From Paracoccaceae bacterium (GTDB lineage Bacteria; Pseudomonadota; Alphaproteobacteria; Rhodobacterales; Rhodobacteraceae): a stretch of 6,750 nt of DNA. Made by a program: the position numbers and the translations under genes. Of this stretch, positions 1 to 6,306 are shown piece after piece. The stretch lies in assembly GCA_004566265.1 (NCBI GenBank), contig SPLB01000286.1, positions 1 to 6,750 on the forward strand, in the 5' to 3' direction. The notes under the pieces are model-generated. The model did no database searches. It had not been told where the DNA came from and saw nothing but the letters and a program-made list of their open reading frames with translations. The first letter of the stretch is position 1. Each line of letters opens with the position of its first letter.

Positions 1-947
1 ACCCACCCCGTCATTTGTGCCACCCGGATCGCAACGGCGCCAGCGGCAACGATGTCTCCTTCGGTTGCAGAGCCTGTCTGCCACAGAAGCAGAGTGGCCC
101 CAATCAGCAAAACCGGCAAGAGTCCAGCAAGGCTCATCAGACAGAACCGAAAGCTGGCGGACAGATAGCCGAACTCCAGAGCACGTTCACGAAAGTTCAC
201 CATCGCAGACTGCGCGGCCTCTTCCTCGTGGTCGGCATGGGCAAACAGCTTCACCGTCTTGATATTCGTGATCGAATCGACAACTTGTCCCGTGATCGTC
301 GCGCGGGCACCTGCCCGCGCCGCAGAGCGTTCTCGAATGCGCGGCATGTACCAGCGGATCAATGCAAAATATCCAGTCAGCCAGACAGCGAACAACACCG
401 TAATGCGCAGATCCACCGCAGCCATCAGAACCAAGGCCCCCACCAACGACGCCAAGGCAAAGGCCACAACATTGATGACTTCGCTTGTGACCGATGTCAC
501 CGCAGTAGCGGTTTGGCTTTGTTTTTGCGCAATCCGGCCTGCAAAGTCATCATCAAAGAACTGAACCGACTGCCCCAATGTCCAGCGATTCAGCCGAGAC
601 AGCACCAAGGGGCTTACATTGGGCTGCACGATGACAGAATTTGAAGCCGCAGACAGGCCAAACAGAATCGGACGCAGGATCAGGAAAAAGGCCAGCGCCC
701 CAAAGATCAGCGCCACATTTGCCGCGCTAAAAAAAGCTTCGGGCCCGCTGGCAATTGCAGTGTCGATCACCCTGCCAAGGATGTACGCCGTCCCAGCTTC
801 CATGGCGCCGGCCAACGCAGACAACAGCGCTGCGAACACCAGAATTGGCCAAGCCCCCGACAGACACCAGCGCATAAAGGCACCAAGCGTATTGGGCGGA
901 GGACCTTCCGCCGGCCGAAACGCGTCAATCCAGTAACCGATCTTCAT
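1..947 (-). CDS. ABC exporter half-transporter, N-terminal membrane domain (partial, runs off the window)
   Basis: Translating the minus strand from the ATG at 947 gives 315 uninterrupted residues to the window edge, beginning MKIGYWIDAFRPAEG. This is an ABC type-1 exporter membrane domain. Hydrophobic segments lie near residues 34-58, 76-99, 155-178, 181-200 and 268-290, with a cytoplasmic loop FFDDDFAGRI (130-139) and the motif ITGQVVDSITNIKTVKLFAH (218-237). The same landmarks occur at matching places in the upstream gene (ENDFVGRI; VTGRVVDSYSNIHSVKMFAH; MTGW), so the two are paralogues. The ATP-binding domain must lie beyond position 1, so its catalytic state cannot be judged. The ATG overlaps the upstream stop as ATGA, and GAGG sits 7 bases before it, pointing to translational coupling and one transcript. 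By family knowledge, such pairs form heterodimeric ATP-driven exporters in the inner membrane. The substrate is unknown. The family is secure; heterodimerisation is inferred. Confidence 0.9.
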   Translation of the reverse strand, partial: MKIGYWIDAFRPAEGPPPNTLGAFMRWCLSGAWPILVFAALLSALAGAMEAGTAYILGRVIDTAIASGPEAFFSAANVALIFGALAFFLILRPILFGLSAASNSVIVQPNVSPLVLSRLNRWTLGQSVQFFDDDFAGRIAQKQSQTATAVTSVTSEVINVVAFALASLVGALVLMAAVDLRITVLFAVWLTGYFALIRWYMPRIRERSAARAGARATITGQVVDSITNIKTVKLFAHADHEEEAAQSAMVNFRERALEFGYLSASFRFCLMSLAGLLPVLLIGATLLLWQTGSATEGDIVAAGAVAIRVAQMTGW

Positions 948-2782
948 TCTGCCGCCTCAACATTTAGAAACCCACCAGATTGACGGGCCCAGAACGAAGC
1001 ATATAGGCCTTCTTTTGCCAAAAGCGCCTCATGGGTCCCTTCTTCTACGATTTTTCCCTGATCCAGCACCAAGATACGGTCCATTTGCGCAATGGTGGAC
1101 AATCTATGAGCGATGGCGATCACCGTCTTCCCCTCCATCATGCCATAAAGGGTGTCTTGAATGGCAGCTTCCACTTCGGAATCCAGTGCCGAGGTCGCCT
1201 CGTCCAGAACAAGGATCGGCGCGTCCTTCAGGATCACCCGCGCAAGAGTCACACGCTGGCGTTGCCCACCGGACAGTTTCACCCCGCGTTCGCCCACATG
1301 CGCATCATAGCCTGTCCGCCCCTCTGGATCGGCAAGGTCCAGGATGAAGTTATGCGCATACGCCTTCTGTGATGCTGCACTCATTTCGCCTTCGCTGGCG
1401 TCAGGGCGCCCATAGAGCAGGTTGTCCCGGACCGAACGGTGCAACAGCGCGCTGTCCTGCTGCACCATACCAATGTGGCTGCGCAGACTGTCCTGTGTCA
1501 CGGCGGCAATGTCCTGGCCATCAATCAGGATCTGCCCGCGCTCGGCATCGTAAAACCGCAAAAGCAACTTAACGAGGGTAGATTTTCCTGCGCCAGAGCG
1601 ACCAATCAAGCCCACCTTTTCACCCGCGCGGATTGTCAGAGACAGATCATCAATGCCACCCGCCCCGCGCCCGTAATGGTGGGAGAGGTTTTCAAAGCGG
1701 ATTTCGCCCTTATCAAGCTGCAACGGCGCCGCATTTGCGACATCCACAAGATCGATAGGCTGGGCGATGGTTTCCATGCCTTCGGCAACCACACCCAGCT
1801 CGCGGAAAAACGTCGTCAGCGCCCACATGATCCAACCGGTCATTGCATTCAGACGCAGCGTCAGGGCTGTGGCGGCAGCAACCACGCCAACCGAGGCACT
1901 GCCCTGCATCCACAGGCTAATCGCCCAACCAACGACGCCCACTATCAGCAGCCCATTCAACACCACCAAAGCGCCATCCATGATGGTGAAAATTCGCATC
2001 TCTTTCTGGAACGTCTGGCGGGATGCCTCAATCGCGTCCTTGGCATAATCTAATTCGTGCCTGTGATGCGCGAACATCTTAACCGAATGAATGTTGGAAT
2101 AGCTGTCCACGACCCGCCCCGTCACGGTCGACCGTGCATCCGCGGCTGCCTTGCTGGCCAAGCCTACACGTTTGACCGTCCAGGACGTCAGCAGCGCATA
2201 TAGGGCAAACCAAATCGCCAGCGGCAACAAAAGACGCGGGTCCGCCGCCCACAACAGAACCCCAGCACCGATCAAGTATGCCAGTGCAAAAGTGATAGCA
2301 TCAAAGACCTGAAACACCACCTCACCCGCGGCGGGTGGGGTCTGCATAATTCGGTTGGCAATTCGGCCGACAAAATCGTTTTCGAACCAACCAACCGACT
2401 GGCGCAAAACATGTTTATGGGCGCGCCAGCGAATTAAGGTGCCAAAGTTTGGCAGGATCGTATTGTTTAGAAGTAGAACATCCAGCACCTGCAAAAGCGG
2501 CCGCAGAATTACAATGAACGCCGCCACCAGCAGCAGTTCTGTGCCGTGATCTTGCCAGACCTGCTCGGGTGAACCAACCAGGATGTCGACAATACGGCCC
2601 ATGTAAGACAGCAGACCAATCTCAACCGCTGCCACAATCACCGACATAATCGCCGTGAGCCAGAACACACGACGAAAGGGCTGCGCATGGGTTAGTAGAA
2701 ACGGCCAAAGGCGCGATGGCGGGCGGTCGATCTCTGGATAGTCACAGTACGGATCAACAAGGTTTTCAAAGAAGCGAAACAT
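944..2782 (-). CDS. ABC exporter half-transporter, membrane plus ATPase domain (complete)
   Basis: This gene encodes a 612-residue ABC half-exporter, the usual size for the family. The membrane domain covers roughly residues 30-335, with hydrophobic segments near 39-61, 82-106, 160-180, 183-200, 270-291 and 297-320. The ATPase domain follows. It shows a possible A-loop tyrosine at 370, Walker A GRSGAGKST (394-402), the Q-loop VQQD (440-443), signature LSGGQ (503-507), Walker B ILVLDE with catalytic Glu528, D-loop SALD (531-534) and the switch histidine in IAHR (His559). All key residues are present, so the ATPase site should be competent. I chose the ATG at 2782 because GGAG lies 7 bases upstream and MFRFFENLVDP reads like a normal N-terminus. 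The frame stays open to a TTG at 2863, adding 27 residues, but that start has no clear ribosome site. It is followed by a paralogue with an ATGA overlap. It is likely an inner-membrane exporter of lipid, drug or peptide; the substrate is not deducible. Confidence 0.95.
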   Translation of the reverse strand: MFRFFENLVDPYCDYPEIDRPPSRLWPFLLTHAQPFRRVFWLTAIMSVIVAAVEIGLLSYMGRIVDILVGSPEQVWQDHGTELLLVAAFIVILRPLLQVLDVLLLNNTILPNFGTLIRWRAHKHVLRQSVGWFENDFVGRIANRIMQTPPAAGEVVFQVFDAITFALAYLIGAGVLLWAADPRLLLPLAIWFALYALLTSWTVKRVGLASKAAADARSTVTGRVVDSYSNIHSVKMFAHHRHELDYAKDAIEASRQTFQKEMRIFTIMDGALVVLNGLLIVGVVGWAISLWMQGSASVGVVAAATALTLRLNAMTGWIMWALTTFFRELGVVAEGMETIAQPIDLVDVANAAPLQLDKGEIRFENLSHHYGRGAGGIDDLSLTIRAGEKVGLIGRSGAGKSTLVKLLLRFYDAERGQILIDGQDIAAVTQDSLRSHIGMVQQDSALLHRSVRDNLLYGRPDASEGEMSAASQKAYAHNFILDLADPEGRTGYDAHVGERGVKLSGGQRQRVTLARVILKDAPILVLDEATSALDSEVEAAIQDTLYGMMEGKTVIAIAHRLSTIAQMDRILVLDQGKIVEEGTHEALLAKEGLYASFWARQSGGFLNVEAAE

Positions 2783-2882
2783 GCGGGTGCTCCATAGACT
2801 TGAGCAAAATTCAGGAATGAGATGCACAAAGCGATAGCGGCGGCCGAGGCCCCCCATCACCAAAACGGGTGGGTCTCAGCAG

Positions 2883-2909
2883 TTAATGAAACCAGATCCC
2901 GTAAAACAT
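2883..2909 (-). CDS. Candidate leader peptide MFYGIWFH upstream of the ABC exporter genes
   Basis: An 8-codon ORF ends in TAA at 2883-2885 and begins at ATG 2909. A strong Shine-Dalgarno, GGGAGGA (2922-2916 on the minus strand), puts GGAGG 7 bases before that ATG. This is better than the sites of several full genes in the window. A second in-frame ATG at 2915 sits too close to the Shine-Dalgarno to be the preferred start. The peptide is rich in aromatic residues (Phe, Tyr, Trp, Phe) and ends in His. It lies 100 bases before the ABC start codon and about 24 bases after a predicted transcription start. By analogy only, short leader ORFs control some ABC exporters and amino-acid genes through ribosome stalling. 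Translation and function are unproven, and a chance ORF this short is possible. Confidence 0.4.
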   Translation of the reverse strand: MFYGIWFH

Positions 2910-2939
2910 CAGCATTCCTCCCGCTATTCATACGGGCAA

Positions 2940-2969
2940 ACCATAGGCTGCAGATCCCTCGCCTGTCAC
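2940..2969 (-). promoter_or_regulatory. Candidate sigma70-type promoter for the ABC exporter genes
   Basis: On the minus strand GTGACA (2969-2964, five of six matches to TTGACA) is followed after 18 bases by TATGGT (2945-2940, four of six matches to TATAAT). Transcription would start near 2933-2931, leaving a leader of about 150 bases that contains the 8-codon ORF. The position suits separate transcription of the ABC pair after the cca operon. The -10 match is modest, so this is a prediction from pattern only. Confidence 0.4.
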
Positions 2970-2983
2970 GACCCTTAACGTGA
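2966..2983. promoter_or_regulatory. Inverted repeat overlapping the -35 box, possible operator
   Basis: The minus-strand sequence TCACGTTAAGGGTCGTGA has perfect 5-base arms (TCACG and CGTGA) around an 8-base spacer. It overlaps the predicted -35 hexamer of the ABC promoter, a place where a repressor or activator could act. It is not followed by a T-tract in the minus-strand direction, so it does not look like a terminator. The regulator is unknown, and 5-base arms can arise by chance. Confidence 0.25.
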
Positions 2984-3003
2984 AAAATCTGTGAAAGATT
3001 CAC
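2983..3003 (-). terminator. Weak intrinsic-terminator-like hairpin at the end of cca
   Basis: The minus strand reads GTGAA-TCT-TTCAC across the cca stop codon, a perfect 5-base stem with a 3-base loop, followed after AGA by five T residues. The order (stem, then T-tract) is correct for transcripts leaving cca. The stem is short and AT-rich, so termination would be weak at best and some read-through into the ABC genes is likely. Confidence 0.25.
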
Positions 3004-4163
3004 TCTGTATCGTCATCCGGCAACGCCAAAAGCGCTGCACGGGAAAGCGTAAATCCAGATGAAATCCAAGTTTTTTCCAGTTTTCGCAGACGTTTGCCCA
3101 GCGCAGGCCCGCGGTAAGTGGGCATGAGATCTTTGGCAGTCAGAGGAAAAACCGAGGCGGCTGCGCCTGAAATTTCAGATTCATAATCTGGGGCAAGCGG
3201 CATCTCCAGAACTGCACTTCGCAACAGAACCACATCATGCGCAAACGCTGCCCCCTGTCGATAAGCCAGTTCCGCTGCAGACGTGGATGAGCCTGTTTCT
3301 TCGCGCAATTGGGCCACGCGGGTCGTCGCCGACTTAGACAATCGAAGGGCCTTCTGGAGGTGCGCCCCCCCAAGCGCGGCGAGCCGACGCGTCGCATCGG
3401 GCTTGGTGCTGCCATCTAGATGCACCAAAGGTCCCAGCGCCCGATCATCCGCGCCGGGTAAAACGTGGGACAGCACCCCAATCTGGCGCATTGTCGCCAC
3501 CGCAGGTGCCGGATCTGGCGCTGACAGTAGCTTCACAAACTCGGCTCCAACCCGTTCCCGCGACAGCGTGTCCAGACCGTCCAATGTCGCGGCAATGGCG
3601 GCCAATGCTTCAGGGTCGAACCCTTCGGCCTGGTTTCCATACCAAGCATGAAAGCGGAAATAGCGCAGCGTCCGCAGGTAATCCTCTCGGATCCGCTGTT
3701 CTGCATCGCCGATGAAACGCAGCCGCCGCGCGTGCAAATCCGGCAGCCCTTTCAACGGATCCACAACCGTTCCGTCCGGGCGCGCATAGATGGCGTTCAT
3801 GGTAAAATCACGCCGCGCGGCATCGTCTGCAATGTTATCGGCAAAAGCCACAACCGCGCGTCGTCCATCGGTTTCTACATCTTTGCGAAACGTTGTAATC
3901 TCGTACGGTATTCCATGCATAACCAGAGTCACCGTGCCGTGATCTATGCCGGTCGGGATCGCTTTGATGCCTGCCTTTGTGGCCAAGGCAAGAACAGTCT
4001 CCGGGTGCGCATCTGTGGCGATATCCATATCCGAAACAGGTTCCCCCATCAGCGCATTGCGCACGCAGCCCCCCACAAAAAGCACCTGCGCACCCTCTGC
4101 CGTCAGCGCGCGACAAACATCTTGCGTCGCCTTTTCGCGGATCCAGTCCTGCTCGATCCTCAT
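3000..4163 (-). CDS. cca: CCA tRNA nucleotidyltransferase
   Basis: This encodes a 387-residue class II nucleotidyltransferase that adds or repairs the 3'-terminal CCA of tRNAs in the cytoplasm from CTP and ATP. The catalytic head shows VGGCVRNALMG (30-40), the metal-binding pair in SDMDIATD (Asp45 and Asp47), RRDFTMNAIY (117-126) and the neck motif RIREDYLRTLRYFRF (157-171). The length fits bacterial CCA enzymes. I see no HD phosphohydrolase motif in the C-terminal part, so this resembles the short alphaproteobacterial form rather than the longer enterobacterial one. Poly(A) polymerases share the head domain, but the size and the apparent single copy here favour CCA addition. Its ATG overlaps the stop of the Nudix gene upstream as ATGA, with AAGG nearby as ribosome site, so it is probably translationally coupled in the hslO operon. 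It is followed by a 217-base gap before the ABC genes. Confidence 0.93.
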   Translation of the reverse strand: MRIEQDWIREKATQDVCRALTAEGAQVLFVGGCVRNALMGEPVSDMDIATDAHPETVLALATKAGIKAIPTGIDHGTVTLVMHGIPYEITTFRKDVETDGRRAVVAFADNIADDAARRDFTMNAIYARPDGTVVDPLKGLPDLHARRLRFIGDAEQRIREDYLRTLRYFRFHAWYGNQAEGFDPEALAAIAATLDGLDTLSRERVGAEFVKLLSAPDPAPAVATMRQIGVLSHVLPGADDRALGPLVHLDGSTKPDATRRLAALGGAHLQKALRLSKSATTRVAQLREETGSSTSAAELAYRQGAAFAHDVVLLRSAVLEMPLAPDYESEISGAAASVFPLTAKDLMPTYRGPALGKRLRKLEKTWISSGFTLSRAALLALPDDDTE

Positions 4164-4771
4164 GCCCCGACCTTTTCGTTCCCCATAGCATCTGCAAACC
4201 CGCGCAGCATCCGCGCTGTTGCGCCCCAGATGTAATAAGGACCGTAAGGCACAACATAAAAATGCCGCCGTTGCCCGCGCCAGCGACGAGATTGCACAAG
4301 GTAACTTTCAGGCTCTAACACATGCGACAGCGGGGTCGAGAAGACCTCTGCCACCTCTTCGGCTTCGGGCTTTATCTCAAAGGGTTCCGGGATCAGGGCC
4401 ACAATGGGTTTGGCCAGAAAACCCGTGACGGTTTCATGCGCGGGCAACGTGCCAATCACGTGTGGCAGATCCTGGGGAAGGCCGATTTCTTCCCAGGCTT
4501 CGCGCAAAGCGGCATCTGTTTCATCCGCATCTGACCGATCCAGCTTGCCGCCTGGAAACGCAATTTGGCCGGGATGGTGTTTCAGCGCAGAAGACCGTTT
4601 GGTCAGGATAACCTGCGGTGTGTCCGTGTAGGTGGTGATCCCCAACAAAACACCCGCCGGTCGCAGACGACGTCCGGCAGGTAAAATGGTTTCAGGATCC
4701 AATTCGAAATCCGAGGTCCCCTGGCGGGCTCGGCCCAATGCACGGCTGATCTGTTCCTTCAGCCCTTGCAT
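4160..4771 (-). CDS. Nudix hydrolase, CoA pyrophosphatase (NudL/UPF0035) type
   Basis: This is a 203-residue Nudix protein. It carries the UPF0035 signature that precedes the Nudix box in CoA pyrophosphatases: LTKRSSALKHHPGQIAFPGG (56-75). The box itself continues as KLDRSDADETDAALREAWEEIG (76-97), with Arg90, Glu91, Glu94 and Glu95 as metal and catalytic residues. The first half of the box departs from the classical GX5E spacing, as is normal in this family. Members split CoA and its thioesters to phosphopantetheine derivatives plus 3',5'-ADP. Substrate choice here is inferred from the signature. I chose ATG 4771 because AGGA lies 8 bases upstream and the gene then begins 4 bases after the hslO stop. 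Starting at 4858 would overlap hslO by 83 bases with no support. The gene overlaps cca by ATGA. It probably sits in the cytoplasm, co-expressed with hslO and cca. Confidence 0.9.
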   Translation of the reverse strand: MQGLKEQISRALGRARQGTSDFELDPETILPAGRRLRPAGVLLGITTYTDTPQVILTKRSSALKHHPGQIAFPGGKLDRSDADETDAALREAWEEIGLPQDLPHVIGTLPAHETVTGFLAKPIVALIPEPFEIKPEAEEVAEVFSTPLSHVLEPESYLVQSRRWRGQRRHFYVVPYGPYYIWGATARMLRGFADAMGNEKVGA

Positions 4772-4775
4772 CGGT

Positions 4776-5753
4776 TCAATCCTGCTCTGCTTCAAAACCC
4801 AGCGTGGCCGGATCCATGTCGTAATGGGCGCCGCAGAATTGACAATCCGCCGTGACACGACCTTCCGGCGTAGTCATCTTTTCAATGTCCTTGGCCGAAT
4901 AGATTGACAAGCTTTGGCGCACGCGCTCTTCCGAACAGGTGCAGCCAAATTTCACCGCCTGTGCGTCGTACACGCGCGGCGCTTCCTCGTGGAACAGGCG
5001 ATACAGCAGATCCCCGGGCGACACAGACGGGCCGATCAGCTCCAGATCTTCGACGGTACCCAGCAGCGTGTTCACGCGGGTCCAGTTTTCTTTGTCATCC
5101 CCAGAAACAAGATCTGCTGCGGTGACGATGTCGCCTACGCCTTCTTCTTGCGCCATCAGTGGCGATGCTTTCGGCATATGCTGCAGCATAATGCCACCCG
5201 CACGCCAGTGCTCCGACTCTCCCGGTACGGTGGAGCGACCAAAGCTTAGCGAAAATTTGGTCGGCAGCTGTTCGGACTGCGCAAAATAGGCTTCTGCACA
5301 GGCGGACAAAGAGCCCCCCGCCAGAGGTGTGATCCCCTGATACGGCTGCGTACCGTTGCCTTGGTCGATCAGGATCGCGAAATATCCTTCACCGACCTGA
5401 TCAAAGATCGGCGCATCGGTCAGGCGATCGGCATCAAAACTTGCGTAGGCACGGATACGGGCAGGTTCCCCGTCTGTTTCCGGCGCGTAGTAATCCGTCG
5501 CAATCCGGCGCACAGCGCCTTTGGACTGCACCTGAAGCGACAGCTTCCAGCGCAGTTTCATGGTCTGACCGATCAATGCAGTCAGCAGGGCCATTTCGGC
5601 CACCAGCGCTTCAACCTGCGCAGGATAGGCGTGTTGTTTCAGAATACCGTCCAGAACACTATCGAGCCGCGCTACGCGGCCGCGCATGTCTGTGGCATCG
5701 AGTTGAAAGGGCAGGACGGTGTCGTCCCACGCGATTTTCTGGGCAGCTGTCAT
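4776..5753 (-). CDS. hslO: Hsp33 redox-regulated chaperone
   Basis: This encodes a 325-residue Hsp33, slightly longer than the E. coli protein. Hsp33 is a cytoplasmic holdase that is held inactive by zinc bound to four cysteines. Oxidation plus unfolding releases the zinc and activates it. The four cysteines are present at the C-terminus as CTC (Cys271 and Cys273) and CQFC (Cys304 and Cys307), separated by 30 residues, within the family's range. The N-terminal region contains typical Hsp33 features, such as the QTMKLRWKLSLQVQSKGAVR run near residue 62 and GQ-rich substrate-binding segments. It starts at ATG 5753 with AGGA 6 bases upstream. It is the first gene of a likely operon with the CoA-type Nudix gene and cca, and it is divergent from another Nudix gene. 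Expression may respond to heat or oxidative stress. A weak RpoH-like promoter lies upstream. Confidence 0.95.
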   Translation of the reverse strand: MTAAQKIAWDDTVLPFQLDATDMRGRVARLDSVLDGILKQHAYPAQVEALVAEMALLTALIGQTMKLRWKLSLQVQSKGAVRRIATDYYAPETDGEPARIRAYASFDADRLTDAPIFDQVGEGYFAILIDQGNGTQPYQGITPLAGGSLSACAEAYFAQSEQLPTKFSLSFGRSTVPGESEHWRAGGIMLQHMPKASPLMAQEEGVGDIVTAADLVSGDDKENWTRVNTLLGTVEDLELIGPSVSPGDLLYRLFHEEAPRVYDAQAVKFGCTCSEERVRQSLSIYSAKDIEKMTTPEGRVTADCQFCGAHYDMDPATLGFEAEQD

Positions 5754-5792
5754 GAGGTTTCCTTATGCACCGTCTATTGGCATACGGGACCC

Positions 5793-5821
5793 ATATAGGC
5801 CTTTAGGCCGCTAAATAGAAG
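5793..5821 (-). promoter_or_regulatory. Weak heat-shock (RpoH-like) promoter candidate upstream of hslO
   Basis: On the minus strand CTTC (5821-5818) is followed after 18 bases by CCTATAT (5799-5793), about 40 bases before the hslO start codon. Alphaproteobacterial RpoH promoters tend to have CTTG and a CYTAT-like -10 box, so three of four -35 bases match. The match is suggestive only. The same intergenic gap of 78 bases must also hold the promoter of the divergent Nudix gene, for which I found no convincing hexamer pair. Confidence 0.22.
5796..5809. repeat. Short palindrome and tandem TAGGCC repeat in the hslO/Nudix divergent gap
   Basis: The plus strand reads TAGGCCTTTAGGCC, two direct copies of TAGGCC separated by TT. 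The core GGCCT-TT-AGGCC is also a perfect 5-base inverted repeat. It lies midway between the two divergent start codons, inside the spacer of the proposed hslO promoter, so it could be an operator shared by both genes. A cruciform or hairpin with a 2-base loop is unlikely in RNA, so a DNA-binding role is more plausible. It is short enough to be chance. Confidence 0.25.
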
Positions 5822-5831
5822 GGGAAGCCAA

Positions 5832-6275
5832 ATGATCCGCCGTTTTGGAGCGCCACCACATAAAGACAAAAGTTATCGCGCCCGCCCGGGGGTTTACGCG
5901 CTTTTGCCCCGTGGTGGTCAAGTGCTGCTCACCTGTCAGCTACAACCGGAACCGGAGGTTCAGCTGCCAGGAGGGGGGATTGATCCAGGGGAATCACCTC
6001 TGCCTGCCCTGCACCGTGAGGTGCTCGAAGAAACGGGCTGGAAGATCGCGACACCCACACGACTGGGGGTTTTTCGGCGTTTTGTATTTATGCCGGACTA
6101 TGATCTTTGGGCGGAAAAGATCTGCCACATATACACCGCGCGGCCCGTAATGCCGCTGTGCGCCCCTCTGGAGGCCAATCACGAAACGCTATGGCTACCC
6201 ATTGAAGACGCCGCAAGCATCCTAGGAAATGCTGGGGACAGATATTTCGCCCGCGTCTTGGCAGGCCTAGCGTAA
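5832..6275 (+). CDS. MutT-type Nudix hydrolase
   Basis: This is a 147-residue single-domain Nudix protein with a textbook Nudix box from Gly48 to Trp70. It runs as G-x5-E-x7-REVLEETGW, with Glu54, Arg62, Glu63, Glu66 and Glu67 as expected. Such enzymes hydrolyse a nucleoside diphosphate linked to another group, using divalent metal. The length and lack of extra domains fit a small MutT-like housecleaning enzyme. The substrate (oxidised nucleotide, dinucleotide polyphosphate or other) cannot be read from the sequence. It begins at ATG 5832 with a purine-rich AAGGGGAAG stretch just upstream. It is divergent from hslO across 78 bases and convergent with the minus-strand material at 6307-6750. 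It differs clearly from the CoA-type Nudix gene at 4160-4771 and is not a recent duplicate of it. I see no clear terminator after its TAA. Confidence 0.9.
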   Translation: MIRRFGAPPHKDKSYRARPGVYALLPRGGQVLLTCQLQPEPEVQLPGGGIDPGESPLPALHREVLEETGWKIATPTRLGVFRRFVFMPDYDLWAEKICHIYTARPVMPLCAPLEANHETLWLPIEDAASILGNAGDRYFARVLAGLA

Positions 6276-6306
6276 CTATACGTGCAGCTTTATCGCGCAC
6301 ATAGGT

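Noticed and set aside
15..936. Several plus-strand open frames of about 80-210 codons opposite the partial ABC gene
   Set aside because: They lie antisense to a continuous membrane-domain reading frame with recognisable ABC motifs. Their translations are rich in Arg, Gln and His with no domain signals, as expected for shadow frames in GC-rich DNA.
3648..4235. Plus-strand open frame of 195 codons opposite cca
   Set aside because: It mirrors the conserved catalytic head of the CCA enzyme on the other strand, has no recognisable motif and ends inside the Nudix gene.
4772..4858. Extended start for the CoA-type Nudix gene inside hslO
   Set aside because: It would overlap the Hsp33 C-terminus by 83 bases, and the added residues look random. 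ATG 4771 has AGGA at 8 bases and follows the hslO stop by 4 bases.
5777..5806. TTGGCA (5777-5782) as the -35 of a promoter for the plus-strand Nudix gene
   Set aside because: No acceptable -10 hexamer occurs 16-18 bases downstream; CTTTAG and CCTTTA are poor matches.
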